Below, piece by piece: positions 1 to 6,020 of a stretch of 9,810 nt of DNA. The translations under genes and the position numbers were made by a program. The DNA is taken from positions 1-9,810 of the forward strand of contig CAZTWC010000130.1 in the NCBI GenBank assembly GCA_964617105.1, given 5' to 3'. The notes under the pieces were generated by a model. It did no database searches, was not told the DNA's origin, and was given only the letters and a program-made list of their open reading frames with translations. This stretch comes from CAZTWC01 sp964617105 [NCBI: uncultured Myxococcia bacterium]. Lineage in GTDB: Bacteria > CAZTWC01. How positions within the stretch are numbered: the first letter of the stretch is position 1; each line of letters starts with the position of its first letter.

Positions 1-1
1 A

Positions 2-634
2 GGTCTTGGGTGGATAAATGCCAACTCTATGAGTTTTAAAGATAGAATTGATAAACAGGGTGACGTGGTCAGGTACAACAACGAAATATTCAAACAGGGC
101 AATATTGCTGCCGCCCTTTTTTCTGTTTCTACCACCCTGGTAATAACTTTTTCCGTAATAGAGATAGATCCGCTCAACACCACTGGATTTCCATTAACCG
201 CCGCTATCAATGCTGCCGGTGTTCTTCTAATCGGGATCCTGTTTATTCTGGTTCATACCTTGATTGTGCTGGGGTTGAAGAACAACTTGCTGGATGAAGT
301 TTTTATCGACAACAACCTGGGAGCGGCTGCCTCCCTGTTGGGATTTATTGCCGGCGCCCTGTATGCTCTCCACTTGTTTGTTCAAAAACTACCCGATTAT
401 ATGAGTATTTTTTCAACTGACCTGATGGTTTTAAAGAGCATTTTATTGTGTATGGTTTTCTTTATTCCCATAAAAATGGCGGTCATCTGGCTGATTAACC
501 TAAAAGGCTGCCGGCCTCATGGCGTAACGTATCGTCAACTGCTGATCCAAAAGGATATAGCTTCGGTGGGAATTTTGGACGGCCTGATCAATTTCCTGAT
601 ATTCTTTTCCTGGCCCATGGTGGCTTTGAGTTAA
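2..634 (+). CDS. DUF350-type multi-pass membrane protein, 5' end outside window
   Basis: Hydrophobic protein with about five membrane segments, at residues 26-46, 58-84, 95-117, 131-156 and 180-200 counted from the ATG at 29. A short motif recurs three times: E19-I-F-K-Q-G-N-I-A-A-A, E90-V-F-I-D-N-N-L-G-A-A-A and Q170-L-L-I-Q-K-D-I-A-S-V. Each copy sits at the start of a membrane helix, and this is the pattern I know from DUF350 (YjfL-like) proteins. The frame is open to the left edge (reading G-L-G-W-I-N-A-N-S before the ATG at 29) and no Shine-Dalgarno precedes that ATG. A first helix is also missing from the first repeat. I therefore think the true start lies upstream and the copy here is truncated by the window, although ATG 29 remains possible. 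The biochemical role of DUF350 is unknown. The next gene, an aminopropyltransferase, is a recurrent neighbour of the family, which supports the call. Confidence 0.7.
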   Translation, partial: GLGWINANSMSFKDRIDKQGDVVRYNNEIFKQGNIAAALFSVSTTLVITFSVIEIDPLNTTGFPLTAAINAAGVLLIGILFILVHTLIVLGLKNNLLDEVFIDNNLGAAASLLGFIAGALYALHLFVQKLPDYMSIFSTDLMVLKSILLCMVFFIPIKMAVIWLINLKGCRPHGVTYRQLLIQKDIASVGILDGLINFLIFFSWPMVALS

Positions 635-655
635 CAGCCCGCCCGGTCTAAAACA

Positions 656-2392
656 ATGCCTAAGATTGAATTAAATAAAAGCAACCTGCTTTTACCTTTT
701 TGCCTTTTATTAAGCGGCTTCTGCGGGATTGTGGCTGAACTTTCCCTGTTTAGCCTGGCCACCACCCTGGTGGGAGGGTATTTGTTCACCCTGATGATCA
801 CCATGGGGGTGATGATGTTTTTTATGGGGGTGGGCGGAGGAGTTACCAGGTTTATTAAAGATGCTAAAATCAACTATTTTATTTGGTTGGAGATGGCTAT
901 CTCTATTCTCACTGCCGCCAGTGTTCCCCTTATCTATTTGTTATCCGCCATTTTTCCCTTTGCCACTATCTTCATGCTGGTTTTATTCAGTATCTGCATC
1001 GGCACCTTGATAGGTATGGAGATCCCAGTGGTAATGAGGATTGCCGCCAGGGAGGGTGTCGGCTTAAAAGTCAATACCTCTTTCTGTTTTGCCGCCGACT
1101 ATCTGGGAAGTTTTATCGGTTTTGCCATCTTTCCCTATTGGCTATATCCAATCATGGGACTCTTCAAAACGGTTTTGCTCTCCGGGGCCATAAATGCCCT
1201 GGTGGCTTTAACGGCCATCTATTTGTTGGGTGGGCGAAAATCGAGAGGAAGGCACTACCTCCGGGTAATGGTTTTAGTTTTTATTTTAGTAGCGGCCTGG
1301 GTTTTGGAACCCTCTTTTACCACCTATTCCCGGCAACTCCATTTTCGGGACAAGGTTATCTGGAACCACCGAAGCCTATATCAGGAACTCACTATCACCT
1401 CTAACCAAGAACAGGGAAATCCCCTTTACAACCGCCACTATCTAAAAAAAGAGAGAAACGGCCAAACAATATTAAATACTCCGCGGATACAGGTTATCGA
1501 TGCCAGCACCGCTAATGCATACGGCCTGGAAGAGGATATCCGTTTGTTTATTGACGGAAATCTGCAATTCTCCACCGAGGATGAGTTTCGTTACCATGAG
1601 ATATTGGTGCACCCGGCCGCTTTTCTAATCCAAAAAATTATTGCTAATCCTGGCGCACCTCTTAAGAACGGAAAGACCCGGGATTTCAATGCCGGTAACC
1701 AATCAAATCAGAGTACGGTCGCTAAAGTCCTGGTAATGGGTGGCGGCGATGGTATGGCGGTTCGGGAGTTGTTAAAATACCGTCATATTGAGCAGATCAC
1801 CCTGGTTGATATTGATCCCCAGGTGACCGAGATGTTCAAACACCACCCCCTGTTGAAAAAAATGAACCTCAATGCCCTGAACCATCCCCGGGTAGAGATA
1901 GTAAACCAGGATGCTTTCGAGTTTATCTCCAGGGAGCATCAACTTTACCACCTGGTGATTCTCGATTTTCCCGATCCCCGCAATCACGATTTGGCCAAAC
2001 TCTACTCTTTGGAGTTTTATCAATATGTCAAATTATCACTGGCGCCTGGCGCTATAGTGGCTACCCAGAGTTGTTCGCCCCTCTATTCGCCCAAAAGCTT
2101 TTATACCATTAAAAAGACCATGCAGGCCGCCGGGTTTAATGTGCTAAGTCTACATCAAAACATGAAAAGTTTTGACGAATGGGGATTTCAAATAGGCTCT
2201 CTTAAGATGACCGAAAAACAGATGGCCAACCGTTTGGAGCAGTTTCAGGAGTTAGTGCCTACCAAGTTTCTAAACCGCCAGGCTGTGCAGGCCGCCTTCC
2301 GCTGGGGAAAAGATCTGTCAATTGACCCGAAGCAATTGCCGGAGAACACGGTGATGAATCTATCTTTGGTCAATGTCTATAACCGGAAATAG
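656..2392 (+). CDS. Membrane-anchored spermidine-synthase-like aminopropyltransferase
   Basis: A protein of 578 residues in two parts. Residues about 10-215 contain six or seven membrane helices. Residues about 240-515 form a class I methyltransferase-fold aminopropyltransferase domain. SpeE-type motifs are in order: I299-D-G-N-L-Q, D309-E-F-R-Y-H-E-I-L-V-H-P, G362-G-G-D-G (decarboxylated-SAM site), V384-D-I-D-P, D419-A-F-E-F and L436-D-F-P-D-P, with D437 matching the catalytic aspartate. These support transfer of an aminopropyl group to an amine acceptor on the membrane, but the acceptor cannot be read from sequence. Compared with SpeE, two stretches are expanded, at about 251-295 and 323-356. 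The gene starts 21 bases after the DUF350 gene with no clear Shine-Dalgarno, consistent with translation in an operon. Members of this membrane-integrated class are not all proven spermidine synthases. Confidence 0.85.
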   Translation: MPKIELNKSNLLLPFCLLLSGFCGIVAELSLFSLATTLVGGYLFTLMITMGVMMFFMGVGGGVTRFIKDAKINYFIWLEMAISILTAASVPLIYLLSAIFPFATIFMLVLFSICIGTLIGMEIPVVMRIAAREGVGLKVNTSFCFAADYLGSFIGFAIFPYWLYPIMGLFKTVLLSGAINALVALTAIYLLGGRKSRGRHYLRVMVLVFILVAAWVLEPSFTTYSRQLHFRDKVIWNHRSLYQELTITSNQEQGNPLYNRHYLKKERNGQTILNTPRIQVIDASTANAYGLEEDIRLFIDGNLQFSTEDEFRYHEILVHPAAFLIQKIIANPGAPLKNGKTRDFNAGNQSNQSTVAKVLVMGGGDGMAVRELLKYRHIEQITLVDIDPQVTEMFKHHPLLKKMNLNALNHPRVEIVNQDAFEFISREHQLYHLVILDFPDPRNHDLAKLYSLEFYQYVKLSLAPGAIVATQSCSPLYSPKSFYTIKKTMQAAGFNVLSLHQNMKSFDEWGFQIGSLKMTEKQMANRLEQFQELVPTKFLNRQAVQAAFRWGKDLSIDPKQLPENTVMNLSLVNVYNRK

Positions 2393-2422
2393 CCCATAAA
2401 GATCTAAATATTACTCGCATTG

Positions 2423-2451
2423 TTGGCAAATTCTATTGATGATTGTATAAT
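2423..2451 (+). promoter_or_regulatory. Putative sigma70 promoter for the Uma2-family gene
   Basis: TTGGCA at 2423-2428, a spacer of exactly 17 bases, then TATAAT at 2446-2451. This is a one-mismatch -35 and a perfect -10. It lies in the short AT-rich gap after the aminopropyltransferase gene and 44 bases before the ATG at 2495, so the Uma2-family gene can be transcribed on its own. Confidence 0.65.
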
Positions 2452-2484
2452 AAACTTTTACCAGATATTCACCATTTAAATAAC

Positions 2485-2497
2485 AGGAGAAACCATG
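2485..2497 (+). promoter_or_regulatory. Ribosome binding site and ATG that decide the Uma2-family start
   Basis: AGGAGA at 2485-2490 is followed after four bases by ATG at 2495-2497. It is the only good Shine-Dalgarno/start pair near the gene, and it points to a frame that must shift by -1 at the A10 run to reach the Uma2 domain. Confidence 0.6.
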
Positions 2498-3183
2498 ACC
2501 GGCAATCACCATGAAAAAAAAAATACACCCTGGTTGATTACCTGAATTTACGAAAGCAAGAGTCTTTGGAGATTATCAACGGGCAAATTTTTAGTATGGA
2601 TTTTACTCCCCGGGAGAAACACCAGTTGGTGAGAGACAGTCTATTTTCTCTGCTTAAAAATAGACTGGCAGGTATTATTGCAAACTGTGGTAAAAACCAA
2701 AAGTTAACCGAAGTTCAGAAAAATGGACTGGCCAATAGATTGCTGGTTGGCCCAGATCTGGAGATGGCTCTGGACAACCTGAACCTGGTGCGTCCGGATT
2801 TGGTATTGTTAGCAGGAGATATTGATTTTGTACCTGGGCTAGAATACATCGATTCTGTTGGCGGGCCAGAAAGCATTGATTGCACTGCCGGGATAGAAAA
2901 CCAGGAGGCTGAGTCCAGCCAGATTATCAGAAGTCAGGCCCTTCTTGTGGCCGAAGTGCTTTCTGGCCCTACCTTGGTGAAAGATAAGCGGGAAAAACGG
3001 GATCTTTACATGGAAAAGGGAGTAAAAGAGTACTTGATCGCCTATCCAGACTCTGAATATATTGAACACTATTCACTTATAGATGGGCGTTACTATCCCC
3101 CTCAAATAGTGGCTAAAGGTGAGATGCTGCGGCTGGAGCACCTGGAAATAAGTTTGGCGGTGGACCAGATATTTTCCTTTTAG
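2495..3183 (+). CDS. Uma2-family PD-(D/E)XK endonuclease-like protein, frame broken at A10
   Basis: The body of the protein (continuous frame from 2515 to 3183) matches the Uma2/DUF820 family: LEIINGQIF at the start, then R77-P-D78-L, L127-V-A-E130-V-L-S, D140...K144...Y148 and G152-V-K-E-Y-L (numbered from the TTG at 2566). D78, E130 and K144 would be the nuclease triad. A strong AGGAGA (2485-2490) with ATG 2495 opens a frame reading M-T-G-N-H-H-E-K-K, which hits TGA at 2543. The family N-terminus (K-Y-T-L-V-D-Y-L-N-L) lies in the other frame directly after a run of ten A (2514-2523). One extra A would join the two into about 229 residues. Without that, only the TTG at 2566 could start the protein, and this would cut off conserved N-terminal residues. 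The family's biological role is unsettled. Two segments between the N-terminus and E130 are longer than I expect. The frame break may be an assembly error, a mutation or slippage. Confidence 0.75.
2514..2523 (+). other. A10 homopolymer at a reading-frame break
   Basis: Ten consecutive A separate the frame that carries the start signals from the frame that carries the Uma2 domain. Eleven (or eight) A would restore one continuous protein. Runs of this length are prone to RNA polymerase slippage, replication slippage and sequencing miscounts. Confidence 0.8.
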
Positions 3184-3297
3184 AACGAGTGGTTTTATGG
3201 AAGGAACTCAAGAGTGGGGCCTTAATCATCAAGATAATATGCCTGGAGTGACCCAGTACGATCCGGAATGTTTTGTTGCTGAAACAAAATGAGCCTA

Positions 3298-3326
3298 TTG
3301 AATAATATTTATATTAATGATATAAA
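3298..3326 (+). promoter_or_regulatory. Putative promoter of the receiver-like/HATPase gene
   Basis: TTGAAT at 3298-3303, a 17-base spacer and TATAAA at 3321-3326, in a very AT-rich stretch upstream of the gene at 3403. A second, weaker option is ATGACA (3328-3333) with TATACT (3353-3358), whose spacer of 19 is long. AT-rich DNA produces such matches by chance, so confidence is modest. Confidence 0.4.
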
Positions 3327-3341
3327 AATGACATTAATATA
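3310..3341. repeat. Perfect 10-bp inverted repeat, possible operator
   Basis: TATATTAATG at 3310-3319 and its exact reverse complement CATTAATATA at 3332-3341 are separated by 12 bases. Together they bracket the putative -10 at 3321-3326. Centre-to-centre spacing is 22 bases, about two helical turns, which suits a dimeric DNA-binding protein. It is not followed by a T-run, so it is not a terminator. The rest of the 3184-3402 spacer has no gene I can support. Confidence 0.45.
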
Positions 3342-3402
3342 TCAACCAGACTTATACTGGTTTTGACCGCCAGAAGCATGAGAACATATAAAGGGGAAAA
3401 AT

Positions 3403-4356
3403 ATGAAGGGACGGACAATATTATTTGTTGATGAGGATGAGAAAAACACCCGTTTTTGCAAACGGATCCTCTCGGCCACCAGGGCTAAAGTTTTCACCAC
3501 CAGACGTATTGATGAGGCTCTGGATCTTCTAATCTCCAACCGTTTCGACCTGGTGTTTGCCGACTTCTCCTGCCGCAAAATACTGGAGGCTGCTTCTAAA
3601 ATCAATCGAAATACCAAAACCGTAATGTTGGCTCAACGTCCCCTTGAACAATTAATCGACTATTTTGCCAAATCCCCCTTTGTGACAAGTTTTTTAGCCA
3701 AGAATCCAGAAAATGGAAAAAGCCAGATAGACCCGATGGACCTTCTGTTAACCACTGAAAAGATATTGCGCAACGATATCTTTGGTATAGAAAAATACAT
3801 GAAGTGGGGTATTGAACCTACCATTTATCAACTCTATGATTCAGATCGGCGCGAAGAATATATGGATAAAGTGTCTGAGTTTTGCAAAAGCCTGGGCTGC
3901 CGCGAATCATTGATAAAAATTGTCATTTCCCTGTGTGATGAATTTTTGATGAACGCTCTGTACGATGCTCCCTTGGCTGCCGGAGTTCTTGTTCCTGAAA
4001 AACGGAAAGAGAGGGTGGTTTTAGCTCCTGAACATTGCCCAACTTTTAAATTTGCTTCTGATGGAGATCTTTTGGCCATTTCGGTGGAAGATCCTTTTGG
4101 GGCTATTGGACGGGAAACCATCCTGGCCTATCTGAACAAGTGCTTTTCCAGAGGCAATGATCAAATCGATAGCAAGGTTGGTGGCGCCGGACTGGGACTC
4201 TACTTCATTTGGCGCTCAGTAAGCCAGTTTATTATCAATGTGGAGCCAGGAGTAAGGTCTGAATTTATCGGGATTATCGATCTCTCTCTGACCATGAAAG
4301 AGTTTAAAAAGCGGATAAAATCTTTCCACTATTTCAGCACTCAATACCCTCAATAA
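3403..4356 (+). CDS. Receiver-like domain fused to GHKL/HATPase domain, signalling protein
   Basis: 317 residues. Residues 4-105 resemble a response-regulator receiver: V9-D10-E11-D12, a hydrophobic strand ending in the phospho-acceptor-like D54 (L-V-F-A-D-F), and K100 before N-P. The usual Ser/Thr near position 77 is A77-Q78, so the switch may be degenerate. Residues about 165-295 form a HATPase_c/GHKL fold, with an N box D179-E180-F-L-M-N184, a G1 box D230-P-F-G233 and a G2 box G260-G-A-G-L-G-L. I see no H box or dimerisation helix of a normal histidine kinase, so this is more like an anti-sigma or RsbW-type ATPase with an input domain. The end (K-S-F-H-Y-F) resembles deltaproteobacterial proteins of this build that I recall. 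GGGG (3393-3396) lies six bases before the ATG. An intrinsic terminator follows immediately. No partner is encoded nearby, so its target is unknown. Confidence 0.75.
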   Translation: MKGRTILFVDEDEKNTRFCKRILSATRAKVFTTRRIDEALDLLISNRFDLVFADFSCRKILEAASKINRNTKTVMLAQRPLEQLIDYFAKSPFVTSFLAKNPENGKSQIDPMDLLLTTEKILRNDIFGIEKYMKWGIEPTIYQLYDSDRREEYMDKVSEFCKSLGCRESLIKIVISLCDEFLMNALYDAPLAAGVLVPEKRKERVVLAPEHCPTFKFASDGDLLAISVEDPFGAIGRETILAYLNKCFSRGNDQIDSKVGGAGLGLYFIWRSVSQFIINVEPGVRSEFIGIIDLSLTMKEFKKRIKSFHYFSTQYPQ

Positions 4357-4357
4357 C

Positions 4358-5146
4358 CTATCGACCCTTCCATTTGGGAGGGTTTTTCTTAAAAAAGCAC
4401 TCGGTAGCCTGGCGATGATCCTCGGAATCCCAGGTGATGCTGAACAATTCCCCCTCAAGTTGCATAGAAGAAGATGACCCCATATCTTTAGATTTATCCA
4501 CTGCCCTTTTAATCATTCGCACTGCCAGAGGAGGTTTTTTAGCGATTTTTCCCGCCATTTCCAGCGCGGCATCCAGGGCATGACCCGGTTCGGTTACCTG
4601 GTCCACCAAACCCATTTCCAAAGCCTGGTCAGCCTTTATTTCCTCAGCAGTTAGTAGCACTATTAATGTTTTTGAACGTCCCAGCAGGTGATAGAGGCGG
4701 GTAGCGGCTCCCCAGCCAGGAGTTACGGCAAAATCGACCTGCTTGAAAGAGAAGATAGCCTGGGCTGAGCAGATCCTGATATCGCAAGCCACCGCGATTT
4801 CACAGCCGCCTCCATAGGCATTTCCCTCAACCGCGGCAATCACCGGGATATCCAGACCTTCCAGAGTGGATAAAATTCGCCGCATCCGCAAAGACATCTG
4901 CCGGGCTTTGTGAATATCGTCAATCTGTTGGAAATATTTTAAATCACCACCAGAAACAAATATCTGTTTCGATCCACTGATAACCAGGGCCAAACTTTCC
5001 TGATCTGCTTCTACCTGGTCCAGGAAATGCTCAAGATCATCCATAGTGTCGAAATCTATGGCATTCATGGCTTCAGGCCGGTTAAAAGTGAGGATTAAAA
5101 CTTTTCCCCGCTTTTCAACTAAAATATTTTTATATCCATTTATCAT
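4358..5146 (-). CDS. Enoyl-CoA hydratase/isomerase (crotonase) family protein
   Basis: 262 residues from the ATG at 5146, the usual crotonase length. This start has AGGA ten bases upstream, whereas an upstream ATG at 5212 would overlap the FmdB-type gene and add a basic stretch not seen in the family. Oxyanion-hole motifs are present: S65-G-G-D-L-K and G108-N-A-Y-G-G-G-C-E116-I-A. E116 matches one catalytic Glu of enoyl-CoA hydratase. The second Glu position, in the stretch before P143-G-W-G, aligns with Q136 (F-K-Q-V-D-F). The family acts on acyl-CoA thioesters in the cytoplasm. With one acid replaced by Gln, plain hydration is less likely, and an isomerase, decarboxylase or hydrolase activity is possible. 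It is the last gene of the minus-strand run, 38 bases after the FmdB-type gene, and its stop is one base from that of the convergent gene. Confidence 0.88.
   Translation of the reverse strand: MINGYKNILVEKRGKVLILTFNRPEAMNAIDFDTMDDLEHFLDQVEADQESLALVISGSKQIFVSGGDLKYFQQIDDIHKARQMSLRMRRILSTLEGLDIPVIAAVEGNAYGGGCEIAVACDIRICSAQAIFSFKQVDFAVTPGWGAATRLYHLLGRSKTLIVLLTAEEIKADQALEMGLVDQVTEPGHALDAALEMAGKIAKKPPLAVRMIKRAVDKSKDMGSSSSMQLEGELFSITWDSEDHRQATECFFKKNPPKWKGR
4364..4390 (+). terminator. Intrinsic terminator of the receiver-like/HATPase gene
   Basis: ACCCTTCC (4364-4371), loop ATTT, GGGAGGGT (4376-4383), giving eight pairs with one T-G wobble, followed by a T-rich tail TTTTCTT. It begins eight bases after the plus-strand stop. 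The same bases encode the last residues of the minus-strand crotonase gene. There is no T-run on the minus-strand side, so it should act mainly on plus-strand transcription. Confidence 0.75.
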
Positions 5147-5184
5147 ATTGATACGATCCTGTATTTCTGTATTATAGTATAGTT

Positions 5185-5427
5185 TCAGTGGCACCCTCCT
5201 CCTGAACCGCAACTGCTACAACTGGAACAGGAGTCGGATGAGCAACTATCGCAGGAACCTCCGGCCGAAGAGGAGTATTTACTCGAAGATTTAAAACTCA
5301 CGGCGCTTAAAAGTCTTTTTACCTTCGCAGAGTCGCACTTCGGGCATTTAATATCCTCAGTTGAGCTGAATACCAACTCTTCGAACTCATCTTCGCAACC
5401 CAGGCATTTAAATTCATAAATAGGCAT
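5185..5427 (-). CDS. FmdB-family zinc ribbon protein
   Basis: 80 residues. The N-terminus M-P-I-Y-E-F-K-C-L-G-C with C8/C11 and C28/C31 (C-P-K-C) is the typical FmdB (CxxC_CxxC) zinc ribbon, followed by a linker and a Ser/Gly/Cys-rich tail (residues 59-80 hold seven Cys and end in C-H). GGAGG nine bases before the ATG is a good ribosome site. The original FmdB was described as a regulator of formamidase/acetamidase genes, but most small members have no proven role, so a regulatory job is only a family-level suggestion. It lies 20 bases after the MauE/DoxX-type gene and 38 before the crotonase, in one apparent operon. Confidence 0.88.
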   Translation of the reverse strand: MPIYEFKCLGCEDEFEELVFSSTEDIKCPKCDSAKVKRLLSAVSFKSSSKYSSSAGGSCDSCSSDSCSSCSSCGSGGGCH

Positions 5428-5447
5428 CTTTTTAAACCTCCATTTAA

Positions 5448-6020
5448 CTATGGTATATTATTTCTACGCTTTATCACATTATCAATTGATATTTTATGTT
5501 CTTTTATAATCAGCAAATAAAAGGGTAATAGCAATAAAATAAAATCTCTTATCAAGGTTAGGCTGCTAATAGGAGCCTGGTCCATGGATGATGAGGCAAA
5601 ACAGCCGCAGGATAATTGCAGCCCTTTGAAAAGAGCCACAGCAATAGCCGTGGTAAACATCATCAGCATGGCTCCCGCTAGTAGGCTGGTCCCCTTGATG
5701 CAGAAACCAACTATAAGCAGCCCGCCCACCATCAACTCCAGCCAGGGGAGGATAATAGCCTGTAAATTAATCAGATATAGAGGCAATATCTGGTAGGTGG
5801 CTATATCCACTGCAAACTGTCGCGGCTCAGCAATTTTATGAAAACTGGCATAGATAAACATCACCCCTAAAACCATGCGAACCAAAAGTGAAATCCAGCC
5901 GTGACCAGGCCAAGCCATAAAAGTCCGCCAGATTTTTCTACTGTTCTTTCTGGTCTGGGCAACGGCCGGCACCCCAGTATGAGAAATTTCCGACTCTTGA
6001 TTAATGTTTTTTAAGGTCAT
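5448..6020 (-). CDS. MauE/DoxX-type redox-associated membrane protein
   Basis: 190 residues with a hydrophilic N-terminus (1-38) and about four membrane segments, near 45-60, 82-105, 110-130 and 155-173. L51-G-V-M-F-I-Y-A-S-F-H-K-I and P92-W-L-E-L-M-V-G-G are typical of the DoxX/MauE group, and C138-G-C-F is the conserved cysteine pair of MauE-like members. The known MauE is needed for maturation of methylamine dehydrogenase. Relatives are thought to act in disulfide or quinone-linked redox at the membrane. No methylamine genes are nearby, so only the class can be stated. The start at 6020 overlaps the TPR gene's end by 20 bases with a weak ribosome site. A second ATG at 5918 would remove most of the hydrophilic N-terminus and is a possible alternative. 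Confidence 0.75.
   Translation of the reverse strand: MTLKNINQESEISHTGVPAVAQTRKNSRKIWRTFMAWPGHGWISLLVRMVLGVMFIYASFHKIAEPRQFAVDIATYQILPLYLINLQAIILPWLELMVGGLLIVGFCIKGTSLLAGAMLMMFTTAIAVALFKGLQLSCGCFASSSMDQAPISSLTLIRDFILLLLPFYLLIIKEHKISIDNVIKRRNNIP

Noticed and set aside
883-1404. A 173-codon plus-strand ORF inside the aminopropyltransferase gene.
   Set aside because: It overlaps the well-supported membrane and catalytic coding frame and its translation has no family features, so it is a shadow frame.
3272-3290. TTTTGTT/AACAAAA hairpin with a 5-base loop after the Uma2-family gene.
   Set aside because: The stem is short, nearly all A/T and lacks a T-run, so it would not work as a terminator.
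3197-3292. A 31-codon ORF with ATG in the spacer after the Uma2-family gene.
   Set aside because: It has no Shine-Dalgarno and no recognisable family, and it sits in an AT-rich spacer next to promoter-like elements. Its length is compatible with chance.
5166-5190. TATACT/TATAAT-like sequences on the minus strand between the zinc-ribbon and crotonase genes.
   Set aside because: They are good -10 matches, but no acceptable -35 lies 16-18 bases upstream, so an internal promoter cannot be supported.
4358-5212. A longer start (ATG at 5212) for the crotonase.
   Set aside because: It would overlap the zinc-ribbon gene and add 22 mostly basic residues absent from the family. The ATG at 5146 has a ribosome site at good spacing.
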